A stretch of 15,825 nt of DNA from RGUW01 sp049421025. GTDB lineage: Bacteria > Cyanobacteriota > Cyanobacteriia > PCC-6307 > Cyanobiaceae. Below are positions 1 to 7,815 of the stretch, piece after piece. The notes under the pieces are model-generated. The model searched no databases and was not told where the DNA came from. It saw nothing but the letters and a program-made list of their open reading frames with translations. The stretch covers positions 1 through 15,825 of the forward strand of contig JBMSMG010000036.1 in NCBI GenBank assembly GCA_049421025.1, given 5' to 3'. Position 1 is the stretch's first letter, and the number at the start of each line of letters is the position of its first letter. Made by a program: the position numbers and the translations under genes.

Positions 1-3
1 AGC

Positions 4-711
4 TCAGCTCCTGTAGCGATCGCTCAAGGCGACGTCGCAGACACCCTGGCGCCAGGCCCGCCGCAGGCGAGCGTTGCGCCAGCTGGTGCCCAGCAGTCCG
101 TGGCGGCGCCAGCGGCGCGGGCTCACCAGCAGGGTGAGCCCCAGCGGCGCAAAACGGCCGCAGCGGCTAAAGCGCTCAGCAAAGTCCAGATCTTCCATCA
201 GGGCCAGTGGCCTCAGGCCACCAGCCTGGCGGTAGGCCTCGCGGCTGATCAACAACCCCTGATCGCCGTAGGGGCGCTGCAGCACCCGGCTGCGCAGGGC
301 GACCAGCGCCTCCATCAGGCGGTACTGGGGCGGTGCCAAGGGCACCTTGAGCTCACCAAACCAGGCCATGGGCCTTGCAGCGGCTTGGCTCTGCATGGCC
401 AGCTGCGCCTCAAGCCGGCGCGGCCAGTGGGGCGGCAAGCGCACATCGCCGTGCAGCAGCCACAGCATGGGCGCAGTGGTGGCAGCGATGCCCGCCAGCA
501 GCTGCCCACCGCGGCCCGGGGCGCAATGCAGCACCTGCGCGCCGGCCAGGCGTGCGCGTGCGGGGGTGCCGTCGGTGCTGCCACCATCGACCACCAGCAG
601 TTCTGCTATCAGGTGCTGCCCCTGCGCCAGATCAGCCAGCAACAGGGGTAACGCGGCGGCCTCGTCGCGCGCCGGAATGATCACCGCCAGCTGGGGGCCC
701 CTCAACGCCAC
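4..711 (-). CDS. TIGR04283-type family 2 glycosyltransferase
   Basis: A 235-residue GT-A fold glycosyltransferase of the type often annotated 'TIGR04283 family arsenosugar biosynthesis glycosyltransferase'. Seen: an N-terminal nucleotide-sugar motif (IIPARDEA, residues 11-18; VVDGGSTDGT, 40-49), LHGD at 86-89 in the place of the family's HAD/DxD motif, PYGDQG at 147-152 and LMEDLDF at 171-177 (acceptor/catalytic acidic residues), then SPRRW. There is no membrane segment. The first codon is GTG at 711, overlapping the end of the upstream gene by 10 bp; a TTG two codons later, overlapping that gene's TGA, is an alternative. Its partner just upstream is a TIGR04282-type protein, the usual pairing. 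The arsenosugar role is a family label only; no arsM-like gene is visible here, so the substrate is unknown. Confidence 0.85.
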   Translation of the reverse strand: MALRGPQLAVIIPARDEAAALPLLLADLAQGQHLIAELLVVDGGSTDGTPARARLAGAQVLHCAPGRGGQLLAGIAATTAPMLWLLHGDVRLPPHWPRRLEAQLAMQSQAAARPMAWFGELKVPLAPPQYRLMEALVALRSRVLQRPYGDQGLLISREAYRQAGGLRPLALMEDLDFAERFSRCGRFAPLGLTLLVSPRRWRRHGLLGTSWRNARLRRAWRQGVCDVALSDRYRS

Positions 712-1298
712 CGCTGCAGATCGGTGGGGCGATCCAGGTCGTGCCGCAGGGCCAACAGCGCTGCAGGCAGCGACAGCGCCTCAGCTGCGGCAAGGGTCTG
801 CCGTAACACCTGATCGCTGCCCCAGTCGATACCGGCAAACAGACGCGGCTGCAGTTGGTTCAGCCCCACAAGCCAGTAGCCACCATCGGCAGCAGGGCCA
901 AGCACCAGGGGGACCTGCTCCAGTGCAGCAAACGCCTGCGTCAGATCACAGGCGGCCAGCTCTGGCAGGTCACTGCCGACCATGACGACCTGCTCAAAGC
1001 CCTGACGAAAGGCACCCGCAAACTGCCGCTGCATGCGCAGGCCCAGCCCGCCTGAGCCCTGCAGCACCACGGAACCGGCCTGCAGTCGACGAGCAGCACG
1101 CAGGCCAGCGCCAGCAAGCGCCAGACGCTGGCAGGCCCCGAGCTGGCTGCAGGCTTGCTGCAACACCACCTGGGTGTGCCGCTGCAGGCGCTGCTGCACC
1201 GCCGCCGCCTGCCGACTGCCCAGCCCTTGGGCCAAACGACGTTTGCAGCGCCCCGGCGCCGGCCAGCGGCCCATCAACACCAGCAGGCGCCGCGGCAT
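702..1298 (-). CDS. TIGR04282/DUF2064 glycosyltransferase-like protein
   Basis: A 198-residue protein of the DUF2064/TIGR04282 family, nucleotidyl- or glycosyl-transferase-like proteins that travel with TIGR04283 proteins. Seen: the N-terminal PAPGRCKRRL stretch (residues 13-22, like the family's P-PG-KTRL), GSDLPEL at 108-114, GPAADGGYWLVGL at 134-146 and WGSDQVL at 159-165. These match the family's GSDxP, DGGY and WG signatures. The ATG at 1298 shares its A with the TGA of the upstream protease (TGATG), implying translational coupling; a TTG one codon further upstream is possible. The C-terminus overlaps the next gene. The family is confident. The reaction is not established; a role in making an unusual glycan or arsenosugar is only inferred from the family name. 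Confidence 0.85.
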   Translation of the reverse strand: MPRRLLVLMGRWPAPGRCKRRLAQGLGSRQAAAVQQRLQRHTQVVLQQACSQLGACQRLALAGAGLRAARRLQAGSVVLQGSGGLGLRMQRQFAGAFRQGFEQVVMVGSDLPELAACDLTQAFAALEQVPLVLGPAADGGYWLVGLNQLQPRLFAGIDWGSDQVLRQTLAAAEALSLPAALLALRHDLDRPTDLQRWR

Positions 1299-2428
1299 CA
1301 ACGGCGGCGCGGCAGCTCGGCGGGCCTGACGCTGATGGTCTGCTGGCTCTGGCCGCGCCGCACCTGCAATGCCAGCGCGCTGCCAACGCGCGCCGCATCG
1401 ACCGCCAGTTGCACCTCTGAGGGGTTTTGCACCGCTTTAGCGCCCACAGCCTCGATCAGATCGCAGCTCTTAAGCCCGGCCTTGGCGGCGGGGCTGCCCG
1501 CGATCACATCGACCACCACCACGCCTTTGACCTCGGGCAGGCGGCAGGCACTGGTTGAGGCGTTGATCTCACGCGCCAGTTGCGGTGTCAGAGCCTGCAA
1601 GCGCACGCCGATGTAGGGGTGACTGGCATAGCCGCGCGCCACGATCTGCTCGGCGATCTGGCGGGCCACATTGATCGGTACCGCAAAGCTCAAGCCCGCT
1701 CCCGGCGCCTGACGGATCGCGGTATTAATCCCAATCACCTGACCGCGGTCGTTGATCAACGGGCCACCGCTGTTGCCGGGGTTCACCGCCGCATCGGTCT
1801 GGATGTAGGGCACCCGCTGCCCCTCACCCAGGGCATTGGTGCGCTGTATGGCACTGATGATGCCCGCCGTCACCGTGTTGTCGAGGCCGAGCGGGTTGCC
1901 GATGGCAATGGCCCATTCGCCCGGGCGCAGCTTGCTCGAATCACCCAGTGGTGCCACCGGCAGCCGGCTGGCCACCACCTTGACCACGGCCACATCAGTC
2001 AAGGGGTCACCCCCGAGCACCTTGCCCGTAAAGGTGCGCCCGTCGGGCAGGGTGACGCTCACCTCCGATGCCCCCTCGACCACATGGGCATTGGTGAGGA
2101 TCACACCGTCGGAGCGTGTGATGAAACCGGAGCCCTGGCCCTGTTGCTGCTGGATCGACGGTCCCTGACCGAACAGCCCGCCGAGCGGATTGATGGTGCG
2201 CTTGACCGTGTCGATGCGCACAACGGCCGGGCCGACGCGCTTGACCGCATCCACAATCACGTTGCTGCCCGGTTGCAGCGGCGCCGACGGTGCCGCATCG
2301 GAGATGCGGGGCTGCTCCTGGCGCCAACCGGCGCCGGGCAGGCCCGGCAGGCCGCCGCTGCACGCGCTCAACAGCCCCAAACCAAGGGCAGTGGCAACGC
2401 CGATGGGCAGTGATGCAATGCGTGTCAT
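1298..2428 (-). CDS. HtrA/Deg-type trypsin-like serine protease, predicted lipoprotein
   Basis: A 376-residue HtrA/DegQ/HhoA-like protease for quality control in the periplasm or at the membrane. The start is ATG at 2428, giving a lipoprotein signal (MTRIASLP, hydrophobic stretch, lipobox LSAC with Cys23). The open frame extends to 2515, but that longer form has no signal peptide and would run into dnaA. The trypsin-like domain shows the triad His115 (LTNAHVVEG), Asp145 (DPLTDVAVV) and Ser220 (NPGNSGGPL). A Gln-rich loop at 93-98 lies where Deg proteases have the LA loop. One PDZ domain follows (about 280-370). The gene is divergent from dnaA and is first in a three-gene set with two glycosyltransferase-like genes. 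Which of HhoA, HhoB or HtrA it equals cannot be fixed without a tree. Confidence 0.93.
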   Translation of the reverse strand: MTRIASLPIGVATALGLGLLSACSGGLPGLPGAGWRQEQPRISDAAPSAPLQPGSNVIVDAVKRVGPAVVRIDTVKRTINPLGGLFGQGPSIQQQQGQGSGFITRSDGVILTNAHVVEGASEVSVTLPDGRTFTGKVLGGDPLTDVAVVKVVASRLPVAPLGDSSKLRPGEWAIAIGNPLGLDNTVTAGIISAIQRTNALGEGQRVPYIQTDAAVNPGNSGGPLINDRGQVIGINTAIRQAPGAGLSFAVPINVARQIAEQIVARGYASHPYIGVRLQALTPQLAREINASTSACRLPEVKGVVVVDVIAGSPAAKAGLKSCDLIEAVGAKAVQNPSEVQLAVDAARVGSALALQVRRGQSQQTISVRPAELPRRR

Positions 2429-2482
2429 GGACGACGGTTCTGGAGGGCTGATCTGCGTATAGTCGCGAGTCGTGATTGTCGG
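2429..2482. promoter_or_regulatory. Divergent promoter region between the HtrA-like gene and dnaA
   Basis: These 54 bp separate two outward-facing genes, so both core promoters must lie here or reach into the coding ends. A TATAGT hexamer at 2458-2463 could be a -10 box for dnaA, leaving a leader of only about a dozen bases before the TTG start. The same AT-rich patch read on the minus strand (ACTATA) could serve the protease gene. No convincing -35 hexamer is seen. No TTATCCACA-like DnaA box is present, so neither autoregulation nor an origin is supported at this spot. Confidence 0.4.
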
Positions 2483-3910
2483 TTGCCGGTGCAGCAGGGA
2501 GAGCAGCTGTGGCACCAGGTTCAGACCGATCTTCAGGCCAGCCTGAGCAAACCGACCTTTGAGACCTGGATCAGGCCTGCCCGCTGCATCGCGTTAAACG
2601 ACGGGCGCTTAGAGCTCGAAGCACCCAACAGTTTCGCCTGCGGTTGGCTGCGCAAGAACTACCTGGGGGCCATCACCACTGCGGCCAGCACCCTGGCCGG
2701 CAAGCCCATTGAGGTGGTGGTGCACAGCGCCAACGGCCACGGCAGCCAGGGCGCAGCTACGACCGCAGGGCTGGCCGGCGCCGCCGCCTCGAGCCTGGCC
2801 GCCCCAGCAACGTCTCAACCACCGCCTGAGAGCGCCTCAGACAACCAGACGCAGCCCAGCGCAACGGCGGCGCGGCTAAGCAGCGGGCTCAACGGCCGCT
2901 ACGTGTTTGATCGTTTTGTTGTGGGCCCCAACAGCCGCATGGCCCACGCCGCCGCCCTGGCGGTAGCCGAGGCCCCCGGGCGCGAATTCAACCCGTTGTT
3001 TCTGTGCGGTGGCGTTGGCCTGGGCAAGACCCACCTGATGCAGGCCATTGGGCAGTACCGACTCGAGATCGACCCGAGCGCCAAGGTCTTTTATGTCAGT
3101 ACCGAGACGTTCACCAATGACCTGATCCAGGCGATTCGCAAGGACGGCATGCAGGCCTTTCGCAATCGCTACCGCGCCGCCGATCTGATCTTGATCGACG
3201 ACATTCAGTTCATCGAAGGCAAGGAGTACACCCAAGAAGAGTTCTTCCATACCTTCAACGCCCTGCACGAAGCAGGCCGGCAGATCGTGATCGCCAGCGA
3301 CAGGCCGCCCAGCCAGATTCCGCGGCTGCAGGAACGGTTGATCTCGCGCTTTTCGATGGGGCTGATCGCCGACATTCAGGCGCCCGATCTAGAGACCCGC
3401 ATGGCGATCCTGCACAAAAAGGCCGAACAGGAGCACATGAGCCTGCCGCGTGAACTGATTCAGTTCATCGCCGGGCGCTTCACCTCGAACATTCGTGAAC
3501 TGGAAGGCGCCCTGACCCGCGCTGTGGCCTTTGCCTCGATCACCGGACTTCCCATGACCGTCGAATCGGTCGCCCCAATGCTCGATCCTGGCGGGGTCGA
3601 TGTCGACGTCACCCCAGAGCAGGTGATCGACAAAGTTGCTGAGGTGTTTGGCGTCTCGCCAGAGGAGATGCGCAGCGCCAGCCGCAAGCGCAACGTCTCA
3701 CAAGCGCGGCAGGTGGGCATGTACCTGATGCGCCAAAGCACCGACCTGTCGTTGCCCCGCATCGGCGATGCCTTTGGCGGCAAGGATCATTCGACGGTGA
3801 TGTATGCCGTCGAGCAAATCGACAAAAAACTCAGTAGCGATCCAGCCCTCTCAAGGCAGGTGCAGCAGGTGCGCGATCTGCTGCAGATCGACTCACGCCG
3901 GCGGCGCTAA
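2483..3910 (+). CDS. dnaA: Chromosomal replication initiator protein DnaA
   Basis: The 475-residue replication initiator, an AAA+ ATPase that binds DnaA boxes and melts the origin. Domain I is at about 1-85 (LSKPTFETWIRPA, 21-33), followed by an Ala/Ser/Gln-rich linker (86-135). The AAA+ domain has Walker A GGVGLGKT (176-183), Walker B LILIDD (235-240) and an arginine-finger region (RLQERLISRF, 281-290). Domain IV ends with the DnaA signature GGKDHSTV (432-439). The start used is TTG at 2483; GTG at 2489 is equally plausible, and no clear Shine-Dalgarno decides. No dnaN and no DnaA-box cluster flank it, which fits cyanobacteria, where dnaA is often away from the origin. The 3' end converges on cbbX. 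Confidence 0.97.
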   Translation: MPVQQGEQLWHQVQTDLQASLSKPTFETWIRPARCIALNDGRLELEAPNSFACGWLRKNYLGAITTAASTLAGKPIEVVVHSANGHGSQGAATTAGLAGAAASSLAAPATSQPPPESASDNQTQPSATAARLSSGLNGRYVFDRFVVGPNSRMAHAAALAVAEAPGREFNPLFLCGGVGLGKTHLMQAIGQYRLEIDPSAKVFYVSTETFTNDLIQAIRKDGMQAFRNRYRAADLILIDDIQFIEGKEYTQEEFFHTFNALHEAGRQIVIASDRPPSQIPRLQERLISRFSMGLIADIQAPDLETRMAILHKKAEQEHMSLPRELIQFIAGRFTSNIRELEGALTRAVAFASITGLPMTVESVAPMLDPGGVDVDVTPEQVIDKVAEVFGVSPEEMRSASRKRNVSQARQVGMYLMRQSTDLSLPRIGDAFGGKDHSTVMYAVEQIDKKLSSDPALSRQVQQVRDLLQIDSRRRR

Positions 3911-3915
3911 GGCCA

Positions 3916-3931
3916 AGCCCTAAGGAGGGCT
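3916..3931. terminator. Possible shared hairpin between convergent dnaA and cbbX
   Basis: AGCCCT (3916-3921) pairs with AGGGCT (3926-3931) around a 4-base AAGG loop, in the only spacer between the convergent genes and covering the cbbX stop codon. It could act in both directions. The stem is just 6 bp and no T-run follows on either strand, so it is a weak candidate. Confidence 0.3.
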
Positions 3932-4873
3932 GAGCGGCTCTGCAGGATCAAGGCCTTCGACTTGACCGGCAAAGACGCGGCTGGCGGTGATGTCTTCGGC
4001 TTCGATCGTCATCAGATCAAGCTTGCTGAGTGAACGGCCCATCGTTTTGAACAAGCGTCCTGCTTGCCGCATGCGGGCTCGATCAATCGCGTTACGAATC
4101 GAGCGCGCATTGGCAAAGAACGGCAACTGCATGCGCCGGCGAATGTATTCGCCAAAGGCTGCAGTGGCCTCCTCACTAAAGCGGTAGTGCTCTGCAGCCA
4201 AGATCAAACGGGCAATGGCGAGCAGTTCATCGGCGCTGTAATCCGGAAAGTCAATGTGGTTCGCTACACGCGAGGACAGCCCTGGATTGGATTGGTAGAA
4301 GATATCCATGCGTTCCTTGTAGCCCGCAAAGATCACAACCAGGTCGTCACGGTTGTTCTCCATCACTTGCAGCAAGATCTCAATCGCTTCGGCGCCGTAA
4401 TCGCGTTCGTTTTCGGGGCGATAGAGGTAGTAGGCCTCATCGATGAACAGCACGCCGCCCATCGCCTTTTTGAGCATGTCGCGGGTCTTGGGGGCCGTGT
4501 GTCCGATGTACTGACCCACCAAGTCATCGCGGGTCGCGGTGACCACATGGCCTTTGCGCACGTAACCCAGCTTGTGCAGGATCATGCTCATGCGTTCGGC
4601 CACCGTCGTCTTGCCCGTACCGGGGCGACCTGTGAACGACATGTGCAGACTGGGCGGCGTGGTCTGCAGACCAAGCGACTCGCGCGCCTTATCGACCACG
4701 AGCAAGGCGGCAATCTCGCGGATGCGCGCTTTGACCGGCTGAAGACCAATCAACTCTTGATCGAGCTGCTCAAGCACCGCCTGAATGCCGGCGGCGTCAT
4801 AGGCCTGGGTCAGATCGATCGATGTCCGCCCATCTGCCTGTAGCGCGTCGCCAGGATCAGAGGGTTGGGGCAT
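3920..4873 (-). CDS. cbbX: CbbX-type (red-type) RuBisCO activase, AAA+ ATPase
   Basis: A 317-residue AAA+ ATPase of the CbbX family, motors that tug the RuBisCO large-subunit tail to release inhibitory sugar phosphates. Seen: Walker A GRPGTGKT (82-89), the pore-loop segment GQYIGHTAPKT (120-130), Walker B VLFIDEA (141-147, Asp145/Glu146), sensor-type residues around FAGYKERMD (182-190), the NPGLSSRV arginine-finger region (196-203) and FFANARSIRN (252-261) in the sensor 2 helix. The length matches the family. ATG at 4873 was chosen because the homologous region starts soon after it; the frame stays open to 4960 but would overlap the upstream acRAF gene. It is last in the carboxysome-NDH run, 19 bp after acRAF. 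CbbX proteins are known mainly with form ID RuBisCO, while the local RuBisCO is form IA, so activity here is inferred. Confidence 0.92.
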   Translation of the reverse strand: MPQPSDPGDALQADGRTSIDLTQAYDAAGIQAVLEQLDQELIGLQPVKARIREIAALLVVDKARESLGLQTTPPSLHMSFTGRPGTGKTTVAERMSMILHKLGYVRKGHVVTATRDDLVGQYIGHTAPKTRDMLKKAMGGVLFIDEAYYLYRPENERDYGAEAIEILLQVMENNRDDLVVIFAGYKERMDIFYQSNPGLSSRVANHIDFPDYSADELLAIARLILAAEHYRFSEEATAAFGEYIRRRMQLPFFANARSIRNAIDRARMRQAGRLFKTMGRSLSKLDLMTIEAEDITASRVFAGQVEGLDPAEPLSPP

Positions 4874-4892
4874 CGCGGTCACGCGTGTGGTC

Positions 4893-5153
4893 TCAGCTGC
4901 TGAGCAGGGCGTCGATGGCGGCGGCAAACGCCGTTTCGGCGTCGCCCAGTGCAGCATCATCGAGCTCAGGGCGCACGGTGATGTTCACGTACGTGCGCCC
5001 AAAACTGATATCGGGAAAGCGCTGCTGCGCCTCTGAAAGATCGTTGAGACGCTCCAGAAACGCCCGCGTGGTCTGGTAATCGGCAAACTCGATGCGGCGC
5101 TCGAGGCGATCAGCCTGCTCGGGTTTGGGCCGTGGCGTCCAAGGCTGGTCCAT
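4893..5153 (-). CDS. acRAF-type RuBisCO assembly factor (degenerate pterin carbinolamine dehydratase fold)
   Basis: An 86-residue protein resembling pterin-4a-carbinolamine dehydratase (PCD), the fold of acRAF, a RuBisCO assembly factor found next to alpha-carboxysome genes. Seen: IEFADYQTTRAFLERLNDLS (residues 21-40), then FPDISFGRTYVNITVRPELDD (46-66), matching the PCD helix and the following strands. The catalytic histidine cluster of true PCDs (HHP-like) is absent: the segment reads FPDISFG. Dehydratase activity is therefore unlikely and a chaperone role fits better. ATG at 5153, 9 bp after the chpX stop. The family is confident; the assembly role is known for homologues and inferred here. 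Confidence 0.85.
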   Translation of the reverse strand: MDQPWTPRPKPEQADRLERRIEFADYQTTRAFLERLNDLSEAQQRFPDISFGRTYVNITVRPELDDAALGDAETAFAAAIDALLSS

Positions 5154-5162
5154 GGCTTGAGC

Positions 5163-6305
5163 CTACGCCGTCAGGCAGTCGGTGCGGGCAGCCGCCAAGC
5201 GCTTAGCCCAGGCCAGGGCATAGGCGGCATTGGCCTGCTGTTGATCAGTGTCAGCAGTATCCAGCGGATGCGGCATGGTGCCGTTGATGGCGGCATTGGT
5301 CACACAGAACATGGAGCGCTGAAAGCTCATGCAGATTTTCACGCGCTCATCGCCCTCGCCGCGCGTGCGCTGGCTGTACCACTGGTGCAGACGCGCCGGC
5401 AAATGCCGGTACATGTCCTGCATCAGCAGGCTGGGTGGAATGCCAGCCCCCATGCTGGGCAGCGCGTCGGCGTAGAGGGCGCCATAGGCAAACTGCGATT
5501 GATCCGGTGAGATCTGTTGGGCCTGGGCGTTGAAGCTGACGGTGCCCAGAAAGGGCATACCACGCAAAAACACCGCTTCCACATAAGGAACGGCCACATC
5601 GACCAAGAACGTGAGTCCAGCCTCGGGCGGCAACACCCAAAAGTGCTCAGCGCCGATGCTCACCCCATAACCAATCGGATTGGCGGCGGCAGCCACAAGA
5701 CCATCTTTGATGAAGTCGACCACCTGGGCGATGGTGCGCACGCGGCCATCGGCCTCGGCGGCGGCCAGATCAAGAAACAGATCGCTCATCACCCGCCAAA
5801 ACTGACCCAGAGCGTGGGTGGTGGCAGCCGAGCGGATCAGCTCGGGCGCAAAGCCCGGAAACAGCGCATCGAGCAGCGCCAGCAGCGGGTCGCGGCGGCG
5901 CTTGGCCGCCATGATGGCGCGGCAGTTGGCGGCAAAGGCCTCACTGTCGAGATAGGCATCGAGCCCGCCGGTGCCATGCCAGAACATCGCCTTTTGGCAG
6001 TACTCCGCGTACTCAAAATTGATGCGGTCATGGTTGAGGTGGCGCCAAATCTTGGCGGGGCTGAGATCGCCATCGAGGTACTTGAAGATCGGCAGCGGAT
6101 TGAGGAACTGATGCTCAGCCTGGTAAATCAAATTGATGCTGTAGGCATCGAGCACTTCGCCGTAGCTCTTGAGCACATCAACGACCTCGATGAGGTGGTC
6201 AGGCGTCTCGCTCAAGAGGGTTTCGCCGCTCAACAGGCGCTGCTGCACCTGCTCGACGCTGAGCGAGGGCTCAAGATGAACCAGATCGGCAGGTATGACT
6301 GGCAT
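5163..6305 (-). CDS. chpX: CO2 hydration protein ChpX/CupB family (NDH-1 CO2 uptake)
   Basis: A 380-residue member of the ChpX/CupA/CupB family, the peripheral subunit that lets specialised NDH-1 complexes convert CO2 to bicarbonate on the cytoplasmic face of the thylakoid. Seen: the long polar N-terminal helical region, IFKYLDGDL (73-81), WRHLNHDRINFEYAEYC (87-103) and FWHGTGG (108-114). His89, His92 and His110 are candidate metal ligands; I cannot say which is used. There is no signal peptide. ATG at 6305 lies one base after the ndhD4 stop (TGAGATG), so coupling to its membrane partners is likely. The partners are NdhD4/NdhF4-like, which favours the constitutive CupB-type complex over the inducible CupA type; a tree would settle this. 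Confidence 0.93.
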   Translation of the reverse strand: MPVIPADLVHLEPSLSVEQVQQRLLSGETLLSETPDHLIEVVDVLKSYGEVLDAYSINLIYQAEHQFLNPLPIFKYLDGDLSPAKIWRHLNHDRINFEYAEYCQKAMFWHGTGGLDAYLDSEAFAANCRAIMAAKRRRDPLLALLDALFPGFAPELIRSAATTHALGQFWRVMSDLFLDLAAAEADGRVRTIAQVVDFIKDGLVAAAANPIGYGVSIGAEHFWVLPPEAGLTFLVDVAVPYVEAVFLRGMPFLGTVSFNAQAQQISPDQSQFAYGALYADALPSMGAGIPPSLLMQDMYRHLPARLHQWYSQRTRGEGDERVKICMSFQRSMFCVTNAAINGTMPHPLDTADTDQQQANAAYALAWAKRLAAARTDCLTA

Positions 6306-6306
6306 C

Positions 6307-7815
6307 TCAGCTGATCCCTGCGCCGATCTGCGCCATCGCCGTTGTGGCCGACTCGCTGAGGTGGCCCAGGCTCGATGGAATCAGACCCAACAGCACAACG
6401 CCAAGAGCCAGGGCAATGGCTGGCAGCGTTTCACGCGGCGCCACAGGAGCCAGCTGCACATCGAGCTTGCCGTCAACACTGGCATCTCCGGTGGCTGGGG
6501 TGATCGCCAAACGGCCGAAGAAGGCTCGGTTGACCAGCAGCAAGAAATACACAGCCGTCAGGCCTGAACCCACCATCGACAGCAGAGTCGCCAGCGGAAA
6601 CACGCCGATGCTGCCCCTGAACACCAAAAATTCGGAGATGAAACCGGCCATGCCAGGCAGCCCAGCGCTGGCCATGACGCCAACAATCATGAGCGAACCG
6701 GTGAGCGGCAGCCCCTTTTCCGGGTTCAGCAGACCGTGGAGCACCTGCAGATCGCGGGTGCCGGTCTTGCGATACACAATCCCCACCAGCAGAAACAGCA
6801 GGGCCGAGATCAGGCCATGGCTGACCATCTGAAACACAGCCCCAAGCAAGGCGACCGGGGTGCCAGCGGCAGCGGCCAGCAGCACATAGCCCATGTGTCC
6901 CACCGAACTGAAGGCCACCATGCGCTTCATGTCGGTCTGGGCGATAGCCGCCAAGGACCCATACAACACCGAGATCGCAGCCCAGATTGCCAGCGCTGGA
7001 GCCAATTTGGCCCAGGCCTCAGGGAAGAGCATCAAGCCGAAGCGCAGCAGGCCATAGGTCCCCAGCTTCAGCAGCACACCAGCCAGCAGCACCGACACAG
7101 GCGTTGAAGCCTGGGTGTGGGCGTCGGGCAGCCAGTTGTGCAGCGGTACCAAGGGAATCTTGATGCCAAAGCCAAGCAGCAGCGCCACCAGCAGCACCAG
7201 CTGCCCCCCCATCGCCAGCCGATCGGAGAGAACTGGCGTCAGGCTGAAATCGACACTGCCGGTGAGCAGCGCTAGGCCCAAGAACGCCCCCAGGATCAAC
7301 ATGCCCGAGATGGCGGTGAAGATCAAAAACTTGGTGGCTGCGTAGGCCCGGTTGGCCCCGCCCCACACTGAAATGAGCAGCCACAGGGGGATCAGTTCAA
7401 GCTCGTAAAAGAGGAAGAACAGCAGCAGGTTCTCGGCCAGAAATGCCCCGTTGACCGCGCCACTGATGAGCAGCAGCATCGCGAAATAGATGCGCGGCCG
7501 CCGGTCAATGTCGCGGGTGATCACGGCCGAGACCAGGGTCAGCGCGCCATTGATCAACACCAGGGGCAACGACAGACCATCGACACCCAGGGCGTAGTCG
7601 AGGCCAATACCCGGCACCCAGCGGTGCAGCTCACGCAGCTGCATACCGCCAACAGCCGGATCAAAGCGCAGTGCCACCAGCACGCTGATGGCCAGCTGCA
7701 GCACCAAAATGCCAATCGTCAACAGACGCAGAAGCTGCGGACTGGGGCGGCCCGGCCAAAGCAGCAACAGCAGAGCTCCGCCAAAGGGAATCAACAGCAG
7801 CAACGAGAGCAGCAT
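6307..7815 (-). CDS. ndhD4: NAD(P)H-quinone oxidoreductase subunit NdhD4 (CO2-uptake type)
   Basis: A 502-residue polytopic membrane subunit, an antiporter-like NuoM/NdhD homologue that translocates protons in thylakoid NDH-1. Seen: FFLFYELELIP (133-143, with the conserved Glu138 of TM5), GIKIPLVPLHNWLPDAH (217-233, Lys219) and LLKLGTYG (248-255, Lys250), the charged residues of the proton channel. Hydrophobic segments run nearly throughout. The ATG at 7815 shares its A with the ndhF4 TGA; a GTG start at 7839 would add 8 residues and overlap ndhF4. Position between ndhF4 and chpX marks it as the D3/D4 class that serves CO2 uptake rather than the respiratory D1/D2 class. D4 over D3 is inferred from the constitutive alpha-cyanobacterial arrangement. 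Confidence 0.93.
   Translation of the reverse strand: MLLSLLLLIPFGGALLLLLWPGRPSPQLLRLLTIGILVLQLAISVLVALRFDPAVGGMQLRELHRWVPGIGLDYALGVDGLSLPLVLINGALTLVSAVITRDIDRRPRIYFAMLLLISGAVNGAFLAENLLLFFLFYELELIPLWLLISVWGGANRAYAATKFLIFTAISGMLILGAFLGLALLTGSVDFSLTPVLSDRLAMGGQLVLLVALLLGFGIKIPLVPLHNWLPDAHTQASTPVSVLLAGVLLKLGTYGLLRFGLMLFPEAWAKLAPALAIWAAISVLYGSLAAIAQTDMKRMVAFSSVGHMGYVLLAAAAGTPVALLGAVFQMVSHGLISALLFLLVGIVYRKTGTRDLQVLHGLLNPEKGLPLTGSLMIVGVMASAGLPGMAGFISEFLVFRGSIGVFPLATLLSMVGSGLTAVYFLLLVNRAFFGRLAITPATGDASVDGKLDVQLAPVAPRETLPAIALALGVVLLGLIPSSLGHLSESATTAMAQIGAGIS

Noticed and set aside
2429..2482. Replication origin next to dnaA
   Set aside because: No DnaA boxes, AT-rich unwinding element or dnaN are present.
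2429..2515. N-terminal extension of the HtrA-like protein to 2515
   Set aside because: It would hide the lipoprotein signal and overlap the dnaA start.
4874..4960. N-terminal extension of CbbX to 4960
   Set aside because: It overlaps acRAF and adds residues not typical of CbbX; ATG at 4873 fits the family.
5517..6314. A 265-codon plus-strand frame opposite chpX
   Set aside because: The opposite strand is a full-length, well-matched ChpX; this frame has no family features and comes from codon bias.
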